Positions 1 through 5,883 of a stretch of DNA of 11,449 nt are shown here, one piece after another (the stretch's first letter is position 1; each line of letters starts with the position of its first letter). Position numbers and translations under genes: made by a program. A model generated the notes under the pieces. The model was not told the origin of the DNA, searched no databases, and worked only from the letters and a program-made list of their open reading frames with translations. The DNA comes from Armatimonadota bacterium (GTDB lineage Bacteria > Armatimonadota > Fimbriimonadia > Fimbriimonadales > ATM1): NCBI GenBank assembly GCA_013816225.1, contig JACDEQ010000046.1:1-11449 (forward strand). The letters are read 5' to 3'.

Positions 1-1
1 G

Positions 2-118
2 GACCTGGGGCTTCGATCCGCCCTGATGGTCGACGCAATATCGGTCAGGCAAGGCTTTCTCGAACTGAGGGGAAGGGCAACGATTCCGCCAGGGTCTCGC
101 GAGGACGTCCGACCGTGA
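2..118 (+). CDS. C-terminal end of a DUF2993-like protein (partial)
   Basis: An open frame enters from the left edge and stops at TGA 116-118, giving the last 38 residues of a gene. The visible part reads as alternating beta-strand text, with MVDAISVRQG followed by FLELRGRATI and a polar tail ending REDVRP. The pattern V..I.V..G...L.GR matches the C-terminal strand pair of the complete DUF2993-like protein at 5344-5883 (SIKVGDG then VVKLSGR). DUF2993 (LmeA-like) proteins are thought to bind lipids at the cell envelope. The gene converges on feoA, whose stop lies 14 bases away. I infer that this is a second, diverged family member. With so few residues the assignment is tentative. A competing open frame from base 1 to about 174 gives Arg/Gly-rich text and looks like noise. 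Confidence 0.45.
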   Translation, partial: DLGLRSALMVDAISVRQGFLELRGRATIPPGSREDVRP

Positions 119-132
119 GGCTTGCGGACAGT

Positions 133-348
133 CTATACCTTAAGCGTAACGAGTTGGGCGGTGGTTTGGTCTAGGCCCACCTCGGTCATGCCGACACGGA
201 TGACGAACGCCGGCCAGCGCTGGCACATGTGGACCTCAGCTCCAGGGAGAAGCCCGAAGCAAACGAGTTTTCGCCAGTGCCCGTCCTTATCGTGTGCGAT
301 AGATTCGATGACTGCGGTTTGCCCGTTCTGCAACTTGTCAAGCGTCAT
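133..348 (-). CDS. feoA: FeoA-domain protein, ferrous iron transport accessory
   Basis: This is a 71-residue protein of typical stand-alone FeoA length. FeoA is a small cytoplasmic SH3-like-fold protein that assists or regulates the FeoB Fe(II) transporter. Family features seen are an N-terminal MTLDKLQNGQTAVIESI strand region, the central GLLPGAEVH turn (residues 33-40; canonical form is roughly G(l/i)xPGxxV), and the C-terminal VGLDQTTAQLVTL segment that corresponds to the family's 'lreaxaxxIxV' ending. The ATG at 346-348 is chosen because it overlaps the stop of the upstream zinc-ribbon gene as ATGA. A longer in-frame opening to 579 would add residues that read through both neighbours and resembles no FeoA. 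It is the last gene of the Feo operon and probably depends on translational coupling. The assignment is firm at family level. Confidence 0.9.
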   Translation of the reverse strand: MTLDKLQNGQTAVIESIAHDKDGHWRKLVCFGLLPGAEVHMCQRWPAFVIRVGMTEVGLDQTTAQLVTLKV

Positions 349-536
349 TTGACTTTGAGCTGGTTCTTCTTTCCGAAGAATTGCGACGCTTTCTCCAGCC
401 ATTTGGGGATTTTGGGCTGCTCGTAGCCACATTTCGGACACATAACGAGGTTGCACCCGCCGAAGCTGCCGCACTTTGAGCATGCCGCATTCGATTCCTC
501 GATCGAGAATTCGTTTGAGCAATGTGTGCATATCAT
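345..536 (-). CDS. Small Cys-rich zinc-ribbon protein in the Feo operon
   Basis: This is a 63-residue protein lying between the FeoB membrane gene and feoA, with ATGA overlaps to both (533-536 and 345-348). It carries seven cysteines: a CTHC pair (C3, C6), a CSKC pair (C19, C22), C28, and a CPKCGYE knuckle (C33, C36). The tail is basic and amphipathic, rich in Lys and Phe. Paired CxxC knuckles suggest one or two zinc ribbons or a rubredoxin-like metal site. I do not recognise a named family. It is not the winged-helix FeoC. From memory, similar small proteins with GCNLVxCPxCGYE text occur beside feoA in other phyla, but I cannot check that here. Its position suggests a Feo accessory: metal handling, redox sensing or a FeoA/FeoB adaptor. 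The function is inference. A longer ORF start at 839 would run antiphase through feoB and is rejected. Confidence 0.8.
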   Translation of the reverse strand: MICTHCSNEFSIEESNAACSKCGSFGGCNLVMCPKCGYEQPKIPKWLEKASQFFGKKNQLKVK

Positions 537-2149
537 GAGAGCCACCCCGTAGTTCGGAGGATTTGCGCAAGGCCGGCACCGACCAACGTTGCGAAAGAAA
601 GCGTGAAGCTCAGCATTCCCACCGCCATGCCAAGACCGCGTTCTTTCTTTACCACCAAGAATTGCGCTACGCAAGGCAGGAAGAGTGTGATGGTCACGGC
701 GATAACGAGCAGTTGCGCGGGCGTAACCGGGTTGTTCTCGGTCATCTTGTCGAGGCCCGCGGCGCCGTAATCCCTTCTGAAGAAACCGAATAGGAACACT
801 TCGGCGGCCTCTTTCGGGAGAGTCAGCAAATCGACCCATGGCTGCAGAGCCACAAGGGCAGCGTCGAATAGATTACGCCCACCGGCCGCAAGCATCGAGA
901 GGTATCCCACGAGCGCGCCCGCAGCCGCCGCTATAAGTTTCCCGTGCTTCCAGCGTTTGCAGATCGCGAAACCGACCCATGCGATCAAGACAACCCACCC
1001 GATCGGCATCCTGCCAAGCCAAATAACGACACTGGCAACTAGAAAAAGAGGCGCGACCTCGAGGAAATACCACTGCATACGCGCAATGGTTTTCACGAGG
1101 ACGTTGGACAGGCTCGGCCATCGCATTGGTGGGAGTTCGAGATAGAATGGCGCGGTCTTTCCTGGAGTGAGTTTGGCCGCGAAGAAGCCTGCCAGGAGGA
1201 AGACCCCGGTCATGATCAACGCCCACGCAATCAAGAGCGGCGATATGGTCAGAAAGCCAACGGTGAGAGTGCTCATCGAGGCGAGCAACCCGGTGACGAC
1301 GGCGAGTTGTGCCGTGCATGGAATTGCGAGGCTAAGCAGGAACGTAGCGATCACGCGCTCACGTTTTGTTTCGAGAATACGGGTCACAACCGTCGCCATC
1401 GTGTCGCACCCGAATCCGAGAACGATCGGAATAACTCCGCGGCCGTTGAGCCCGATCTTCTTGAACAACCGGTCCACAAGCAACGCAAGCCTTGGCAGGT
1501 AGCCCGAGTCTTCGAGGACGCTGAAAACCAGGAAAAAAGACGCGATGATGGGCAGTATGAGGGCGACCGCGTAGGTAACACCGAGGGTCCAGACGCCGTA
1601 CTCGCCAACCAATAACTCGAAAATCGGCGAGCCCTCGGGCGCGAACGCTCCCACCAAGTTGGTGATGAACGGGTTAATAATATTGTCGAACATGTCCTCT
1701 TCGATCAGGCCGACCAGCGTCCCCGCCCCGAATACTCCAACGAACTGGTAAAGGCCAAGGTAAAGGACGATGAGGAGGATGGGGAAACCCGTGAACGGAT
1801 TGCTGCAGAGCATGCCTAGCCTTGTCGACCAGGAGGACGGTCGTCTCGCCGACTCCATGATGGTCGCCGTAGCAAGTTCGGTGGCCTTATCTTGACGGGC
1901 GAGAATCAGCTGATAGGTGAGGGGAATGGTAGGGCAAAAGGGGGCCCTGGCGATCATGTCGCGGACGCGGCTTTCCGATTCCTCTCCCTCTTGCAGTCCG
2001 ACGCGATCAAGGATTTCTTGGTCACCCTGAAGGCAAAGGAGGGCCACGCTCCTTGAGGCCAAACCGTAATCGCCGGCTCTCAGTAGGGACTGGATCTCGC
2101 TTATAGCCGACTCGACCTCGTCGGAGTAGGAGAGTAAGCCTTTAGCCAC
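533..2149 (-). CDS. feoB: FeoB membrane (pore) domain, encoded as a separate protein
   Basis: This 538-residue integral membrane protein is the Fe(II) pore half of FeoB, without the GTPase. Residues 5-100 are a soluble helical region matching the GDI-like domain that follows the G domain in intact FeoB. Two Gate-type repeats follow: LEDSGY (212-217), GFGCDTMA (245-252, in place of the GFGCNVPA-like text of E. coli FeoB), IPCTAQ (276-281), LELP (337-340), FRRDYGAAG (457-465) and LPCVAQ (491-496). The Cys and Asp/Glu residues in these motifs are candidates for metal passage. About 40 residues at 382-422 look like an added hydrophobic hairpin. Translation starts at GTG 2147-2149, directly after an in-frame TAG, and overlaps the G-domain gene by 8 bases in another frame. 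The stop overlaps the zinc-ribbon start as ATGA. Recognition is firm; the split is discussed in the findings. Confidence 0.93.
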   Translation of the reverse strand: MAKGLLSYSDEVESAISEIQSLLRAGDYGLASRSVALLCLQGDQEILDRVGLQEGEESESRVRDMIARAPFCPTIPLTYQLILARQDKATELATATIMESARRPSSWSTRLGMLCSNPFTGFPILLIVLYLGLYQFVGVFGAGTLVGLIEEDMFDNIINPFITNLVGAFAPEGSPIFELLVGEYGVWTLGVTYAVALILPIIASFFLVFSVLEDSGYLPRLALLVDRLFKKIGLNGRGVIPIVLGFGCDTMATVVTRILETKRERVIATFLLSLAIPCTAQLAVVTGLLASMSTLTVGFLTISPLLIAWALIMTGVFLLAGFFAAKLTPGKTAPFYLELPPMRWPSLSNVLVKTIARMQWYFLEVAPLFLVASVVIWLGRMPIGWVVLIAWVGFAICKRWKHGKLIAAAAGALVGYLSMLAAGGRNLFDAALVALQPWVDLLTLPKEAAEVFLFGFFRRDYGAAGLDKMTENNPVTPAQLLVIAVTITLFLPCVAQFLVVKKERGLGMAVGMLSFTLSFATLVGAGLAQILRTTGWLS

Positions 2150-2660
2150 CTAACTGACCGTGAACCACGTCTCGTAGCACATCGATTCCGCGGCCGTGGA
2201 GGCACGCCGCAGGGACAACGGGGATGCCGAGCCGATTCTGCAGTTCGATGGCGTCGATCCGCAGACCGTGCTTTTCAGCCTCGTCCATCATGTTCATCAC
2301 CAAGACGACCGCAAAGCCGGCCTCGATCAGCTGGAGCGTGAGGGGCAGCATCCGCTGCAGGTTCTTCGCGTCCACAACGTGGATGACGAGGTCGGGGCGC
2401 TCTTCCATAAGAAGCTTCCGCGAAACCCGCTCCTCCTCCGTAATGGGCGACATCGAATACATTCCAGGCGTGTCGACCACGGTAAATCGTTTGCGATATG
2501 CGCTGGCGGTCCCTTTGGAGACCTCGACCGTTGTCCCGGGATAGTTCGAAACGGTAACGTATCGGCCAGTGAGTCTATTAAAAAGAACGCTCTTGCCTAC
2601 GTTCGGGTTGCCCACGATAGCGACAAGAGACGCCTTTTGAGAGTTGGCGATAGCTGCCAT
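2142..2660 (-). CDS. feoB: FeoB GTPase (G) domain, encoded as a separate protein
   Basis: This 172-residue protein has the complete FeoB-type small GTPase set. G1/P-loop is GNPNVGKS (17-24). The G2 region NYPGTT is at 40-44, with the switch Thr at T43/T44. G3 is DTPG (63-66), G4 is NMMD (123-126), and the G5 region is AACLHGRG (151-158). In Feo transporters this cytosolic domain binds and hydrolyses GTP to gate Fe(II) entry. The protein ends right after the G domain, whereas an intact FeoB continues through a GDI-like helical domain into the membrane part. That remainder is the next gene, in the +1 frame, with 8 bases of overlap. The ATG at 2658-2660 opens the operon. A TATAAC hexamer lies 8 bases before it and no clear Shine-Dalgarno is present. 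No Fur-like palindrome is visible upstream. Confidence 0.93.
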   Translation of the reverse strand: MAAIANSQKASLVAIVGNPNVGKSVLFNRLTGRYVTVSNYPGTTVEVSKGTASAYRKRFTVVDTPGMYSMSPITEEERVSRKLLMEERPDLVIHVVDAKNLQRMLPLTLQLIEAGFAVVLVMNMMDEAEKHGLRIDAIELQNRLGIPVVPAACLHGRGIDVLRDVVHGQLGG

Positions 2661-2668
2661 ACGCCTGA

Positions 2669-2674
2669 GTTATA
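2669..2674 (-). promoter_or_regulatory. Candidate -10 element of the Feo operon (TATAAC)
   Basis: On the minus strand TATAAC matches five of six bases of the -10 consensus and ends 8 bases before the feoB G-domain ATG. Transcription would start at or next to the ATG, so the message may be leaderless. No convincing -35 is seen at 16-18 bases (best is AGACAA). Confidence 0.4.
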
Positions 2675-2730
2675 CCCAAGAGCAAAGAGTTTTGTCTGGC
2701 TAAGTATCTTTTTCTTTTTGACGAGGCAAA

Positions 2731-2736
2731 AATAAT
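2731..2736 (+). promoter_or_regulatory. Candidate -10 element of the histidine kinase gene (AATAAT)
   Basis: AATAAT matches five of six -10 consensus bases and lies 6 bases before the kinase ATG. The only purine-rich stretch, GAGG at 2723-2726, is 16 bases from the ATG and too far to serve as an ordinary ribosome site. The 82-base divergent gap 2661-2742 holds this element and the Feo element and nothing else I can identify. The stretch is AT-rich, so a chance match is easy. Confidence 0.3.
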
Positions 2737-2742
2737 TGTTGA

Positions 2743-4479
2743 ATGAGCCATAGCAAGCCTCGAAAACCCATTTGGCCCTCGACGCGGCGCAACCGTGGAG
2801 GCCAGCCGAGGAGCGACATCGGCGAGCTGGAAGCCGAACTAACGGCCGCCGAACGCGCGTTGCGGGAGCACGACGCCGTGGTCGACGCCTTGGAACAGAT
2901 TGCGCTGGTTTTCGAACTCAAAGAGCCTGGGCCCCAGATGATGTTCGACATCACCGAGATCGCCCGAAAGGTGACGAGAACGGACGCTGCCCAGATATTC
3001 CTGCTCGATTCGGACGAGCAGACCCTCACCCTCGCCGCTGATACGTTCGCGCCCGAAAAGGCGGGCCGCGTTTCGGTGCACGTCGGCCAAGGGCTCACCG
3101 GATGGGCGGCCGAGCATAAAAAGGCGGTCGAGGTCAGCCGAGAGCCCTGGAATGATCCCAGGTACATCGATTATCCGGGTCTTGACGAGCGAGACTTTCA
3201 AAGCCTTCTATGCGTGCCCCTCATCGCTGGTGGAGAGCTTGTGGGCGTCGTAAACGTCCGCACTCGGCGCGCCTACACGTACGCGAACAATGAGGCGCGC
3301 ATCTTGGCTCGCATCGCGGAGGAAGTTGGCCGGGCGATTCGGCACCACTCTCGGGTGGCATCTCTCGAAACCAAGGCGATGCGATACGAGGCGATCACGG
3401 AGGTGTCGCAACTCATCGCCGGTAGCCCGTATTTGGAGGAAATTCTTCAACTCCTCGTGAGCTTCACCGCAGAGCGGCTGAACTATAAGGTCGTCACCGT
3501 CCGGCTTCTCGACGAGGCGCGGGGCGAACTGGTGTTGCGAGCTACACAGTCAGAAAGCTGGGCCTATCGTAGGAAGCCCAGCATTCGGGTTGGGGAAAGT
3601 TTTGCGGGTAAGGCGGTCTTGGAAAAGAAAATATTGACCTCCGAGGACGTAACGGTGTCGCCGGATTACATCGGCGCAGACCTGGCGGTCGAGCAAGGGC
3701 TGATGTCGATGGTCTGCGTTCCATTGATGATCCACGACAACGCCATTGGGGTGATGACCTGCTACACGGAAGACAAGCACCAGTTCTCGCGAGTTGAGCT
3801 TTCGGCCCTCGAAGCGCTTGCCAAACAGGCGGCGGTGGCGATCGAGCATGCGAAGCTGCAGGTCCGGACGACCCTGATGCAGGAGATGCACCACCGGGTG
3901 AAGAACAGCCTTCAGCAGATCGTCAGCCTCCTACGGCTGCAACTGTCGGAGGCTCCGCACAGGAGCGTCACCGAGGTAATCAACGACAGTTTGTCGAGGA
4001 TACTCGCCATCGCAAATGTTCACGACCTTCTGTCCAGGGAAGATCTGGATCGTGTAGGGATGCGAACTCTTGCCGAAACCTTGGCGGCGCACCACCAGCA
4101 GTCGCTGGCTCACCCGGACCGAAATATTCAAATCAGCGTTAGCGGAGCGAATTTCGCGCTCAGCGTTACGCAGGCCACGCAGGTGGCGATCATATTGAAC
4201 GAGCTGATCCAGAACGCCGTGGATCATGGATTCTCGAAGCATGAAGAGGGGAATGTTCAGGTCGAGGTGCTGTCCGAAAAAGACAACATGATCATTCGGG
4301 TTTCTAATTCCGGCGATAAACTGCCCGAAGATTTCGATCTCGCGGTGGACAGCCATTTGGGTCTCAAGATCGTCAACAATCTCGCTAAAGCGATCGGCGG
4401 CATATTTATTATGGAAATGCGCTATAAATGGGTCGTCGCCGAAGTGATTTTTCCAAGAGACGTTGCAGAACTCGGTTAG
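2743..4479 (+). CDS. Cytoplasmic GAF-GAF sensor histidine kinase, HisKA_2 type
   Basis: This 578-residue signalling kinase would autophosphorylate on His and pass the phosphate to a response regulator. It has a short coiled-coil-like helix (about 25-50), GAF domain 1 (about 55-200, ending in LLCVPLIAGGELVGVVNV), GAF domain 2 (about 215-370, with MVCVPLMIHDNAIGVMTC), then the HisKA_2 box EMHHRVKNSLQ (H383/H384, with H384 in the HRVKN core). The ATPase domain shows the N-box LNELIQNAVDHGF (485-497), SNSGDKLPEDF (521-531) and the G2-type box LGLKIVNNLAKAIGG (539-553). No membrane segment or signal peptide is seen, so its input should be cytoplasmic or diffusible. It lies divergent from the Feo operon with no response regulator nearby, so it is an orphan within this window. 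Its stop overlaps the mqnD stop by 4 bases. The ligand of the GAF domains cannot be told from sequence. Confidence 0.92.
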   Translation: MSHSKPRKPIWPSTRRNRGGQPRSDIGELEAELTAAERALREHDAVVDALEQIALVFELKEPGPQMMFDITEIARKVTRTDAAQIFLLDSDEQTLTLAADTFAPEKAGRVSVHVGQGLTGWAAEHKKAVEVSREPWNDPRYIDYPGLDERDFQSLLCVPLIAGGELVGVVNVRTRRAYTYANNEARILARIAEEVGRAIRHHSRVASLETKAMRYEAITEVSQLIAGSPYLEEILQLLVSFTAERLNYKVVTVRLLDEARGELVLRATQSESWAYRRKPSIRVGESFAGKAVLEKKILTSEDVTVSPDYIGADLAVEQGLMSMVCVPLMIHDNAIGVMTCYTEDKHQFSRVELSALEALAKQAAVAIEHAKLQVRTTLMQEMHHRVKNSLQQIVSLLRLQLSEAPHRSVTEVINDSLSRILAIANVHDLLSREDLDRVGMRTLAETLAAHHQQSLAHPDRNIQISVSGANFALSVTQATQVAIILNELIQNAVDHGFSKHEEGNVQVEVLSEKDNMIIRVSNSGDKLPEDFDLAVDSHLGLKIVNNLAKAIGGIFIMEMRYKWVVAEVIFPRDVAELG

Positions 4480-5306
4480 TCTACGACCTGGACTTCGACG
4501 GGCGGCACGATGCCCGCATCGGCCCCCATTTTCAGCAAGAGCTTGATCGCCTCGATGCCTTCGTCGCCCATATCGAGGGTACGTTCGTTCACATACATGC
4601 CGACGAATTCGTCGCTCGTCTCCACGTCCTTTCCGCGCGCGAATTGCAGGGCGTATTGGAGCGCTGTTTCTCTATTTTGGAGCCCCGCTTTGATGCTTTC
4701 ACGCATGACCCGGCTTAATTCCTTGACGGCTTCTTCGCCGAGGTCTCTTCTCACGACATTTACGCCGAGGGGAAGCGGAAGGCCTGTCTTTTCTTTCCAC
4801 CATTTACCGAAATCGGCGATTTGGACGAGCCCTTCCCTTTCCCATGTAAGTTGGCCTTCGTGGATGATTAAGCCAGCTTCGTACTGTCCGGATTTTACGG
4901 CCGGCATGATTTCGTCGAAAGGAACGACGGCCACCTTGGCCTCCGGCAAGAATATATTGAGTTGAAGGTACGCGCTGGTCAATTTTCCGGGTACGGCGAT
5001 TACGGTATTTCGCAACTGCTCCATCGTGAGGGACTCTCTGGCGATGATCATCGGGCCATAGTCTTCACCGAAGCTGCCCCCATGTCGAAGGAGGGCGTAC
5101 TTATCCGCGACGTGGGCGAACGTATGAACTGAAATGGCGGTCGACTCGAGGCGCCCTTCGAGAGCCCATTCGTTCAGGGTTTGAATATCCCGCAAAATGT
5201 GCTCAAATTCGTAATCCGACTCGACCGTGCCGCTTGCCAGGCCCCAAAACATGAAAGCATCGTCGCTGTCGGGGCTATGTCCGAGCCGAATTTGCGTCTT
5301 CGTCAT
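4476..5306 (-). CDS. mqnD: MqnD-like 1,4-dihydroxy-6-naphthoate synthase (futalosine menaquinone pathway)
   Basis: This 276-residue soluble protein has a periplasmic-binding-protein fold. MqnD converts cyclic dehypoxanthine futalosine to 1,4-dihydroxy-6-naphthoate in the alternative menaquinone route. Family features are the N-terminal LGHSPDSDDAFMFWGL (residues 8-23), the STAISVHTFAHVADKY stretch (55-70), the GPMIIAR strand (84-90), and the IIHEGQLTW motif with H149, which corresponds to the His proposed as catalytic base in characterised MqnD. The start at ATG 5304-5306 was preferred over an upstream ATG at 5363, because the extension reads unlike MqnD and would run into the divergent gene. 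A TAACCT hexamer lies 8 bases before this ATG. No other mqn gene is in view. The GHSPDSDD variant differs from the classical SPCPNDT text, so a related substrate-binding protein remains possible. Confidence 0.82.
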   Translation of the reverse strand: MTKTQIRLGHSPDSDDAFMFWGLASGTVESDYEFEHILRDIQTLNEWALEGRLESTAISVHTFAHVADKYALLRHGGSFGEDYGPMIIARESLTMEQLRNTVIAVPGKLTSAYLQLNIFLPEAKVAVVPFDEIMPAVKSGQYEAGLIIHEGQLTWEREGLVQIADFGKWWKEKTGLPLPLGVNVVRRDLGEEAVKELSRVMRESIKAGLQNRETALQYALQFARGKDVETSDEFVGMYVNERTLDMGDEGIEAIKLLLKMGADAGIVPPVEVQVVD

Positions 5307-5314
5307 ATGCGATG

Positions 5315-5320
5315 AGGTTA
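5315..5320 (-). promoter_or_regulatory. Candidate -10 element of mqnD (TAACCT, TANNNT type)
   Basis: TAACCT on the minus strand ends 8 bases before the mqnD ATG, the same spacing as the Feo and UPF0182 elements. No Shine-Dalgarno lies at normal distance. This fits a leaderless transcript. No -35 is recognisable. Confidence 0.3.
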
Positions 5321-5331
5321 CCCTTGCGGGG

Positions 5332-5337
5332 CATACT
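5332..5337 (+). promoter_or_regulatory. Candidate -10 element of the DUF2993-like gene (CATACT)
   Basis: CATACT ends 6 bases before the ATG at 5344. Its position within the 37-base divergent gap leaves no room for a leader, so a leaderless message is the simplest reading. The match is moderate and no -35 is evident. Confidence 0.3.
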
Positions 5338-5343
5338 ACGGCG

Positions 5344-5883
5344 ATGTCGGCCGTCCATGCCACCCAGCTTCAGGTATCGACCCAAGGGCTCATCCTGCCC
5401 AACGGGTTGCGAATCGCTTCGGTGAACGTTGTGCTGCCGATGCCGGTCGTGCAGATCAACCCTTTCTTCCTCCCTGAGGGAACGACGGTCGATCTCGACG
5501 CAGTTATCGAGGCAGCGGATATCGAGGCGTACCTGAACAAGAGGCAGCCCAGCGGAATGACGAACTTCTCCGTGAAGGCCGAGAACGGCGTTCTCACCGT
5601 GGTGGCTATCGCGAAAGTGATTGTTTCCGTGCAGGTCGGCGCCGAGGGAACGTTAGAATTCTCGGCCGGAAAACTGAACTTCATTCCCAAGCGGGCCGAG
5701 GTCGGCGGTGTAAAAATGCCGTCCGGCATGATGCGCGACCAACTTAATAAGGTGAACCCAATAATCGACACCACCGGGTACCCCGTCGACGCGACCGTGA
5801 AGTCCATCAAGGTCGGCGATGGGGTTGTCAAACTCTCCGGGAGGACAGTTGTAACTGCGCCCATCCCCAGGCGCGAGCCTTAG
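5344..5883 (+). CDS. DUF2993 (LmeA-like) family protein
   Basis: This 179-residue protein is rich in predicted beta strand. The C-terminal half carries DUF2993-like text: FIPKRAEVGGVKMP (113-126), then a helix with RDQLNKVNPI, a PVDATVKSIKVGDG strand (147-160), and VVKLSGRTVV (161-170) ending in a Pro-rich basic tail. DUF2993 proteins include mycobacterial LmeA, a lipid-binding envelope protein. A lipid or envelope role here is inference. The ATG at 5344 gives a protein without a signal peptide. An in-frame start at 5227 would overlap the mqnD start region and its extra residues are not a convincing signal sequence. The gene is divergent from mqnD across 37 bases, and its TAG overlaps the UPF0182 stop tail to tail by 4 bases. 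A second probable member lies at the left edge of the window. Confidence 0.7.
   Translation: MSAVHATQLQVSTQGLILPNGLRIASVNVVLPMPVVQINPFFLPEGTTVDLDAVIEAADIEAYLNKRQPSGMTNFSVKAENGVLTVVAIAKVIVSVQVGAEGTLEFSAGKLNFIPKRAEVGGVKMPSGMMRDQLNKVNPIIDTTGYPVDATVKSIKVGDGVVKLSGRTVVTAPIPRREP

Noticed and set aside
119..132. Rho-independent terminator between the left-edge gene and feoA
   Set aside because: The 14-base gap has no stem and no T-run.
133..579. Long start for feoA (148 residues)
   Set aside because: The extra 77 residues overlap the zinc-ribbon gene in another frame and are unlike FeoA. The short form has normal FeoA length and a stop-start overlap.
345..839. Long start for the zinc-ribbon gene (164 residues)
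   Set aside because: The first 101 residues are Arg-rich out-of-frame text inside the FeoB membrane gene. The ATGA overlap at 533-536 gives a natural start.
2703..2720. T-rich stretch as a terminator
   Set aside because: There is no GC-rich stem before the T-runs, and it lies between divergent starts where no terminator is expected.
2196..2735. 179-residue open frame on the plus strand
   Set aside because: Antisense to the FeoB GTPase gene, which has all G motifs. The plus-strand text has no recognisable domain.
2661..2742. Fur or DtxR/IdeR-type operator before the Feo operon
   Set aside because: No 19-base AT-rich palindrome or recognisable half-site pair could be found by eye in the gap.
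4476..5363. Upstream ATG for mqnD at 5363
   Set aside because: The 19 extra residues are not family-like and would overlap the start of the divergent DUF2993-like gene.
5227..5883. Upstream ATG for the DUF2993-like gene at 5227, possibly giving a signal peptide
   Set aside because: The extension is antisense to the conserved mqnD N-terminus, and its mixed Pro/Arg/Cys text is not a convincing signal sequence.
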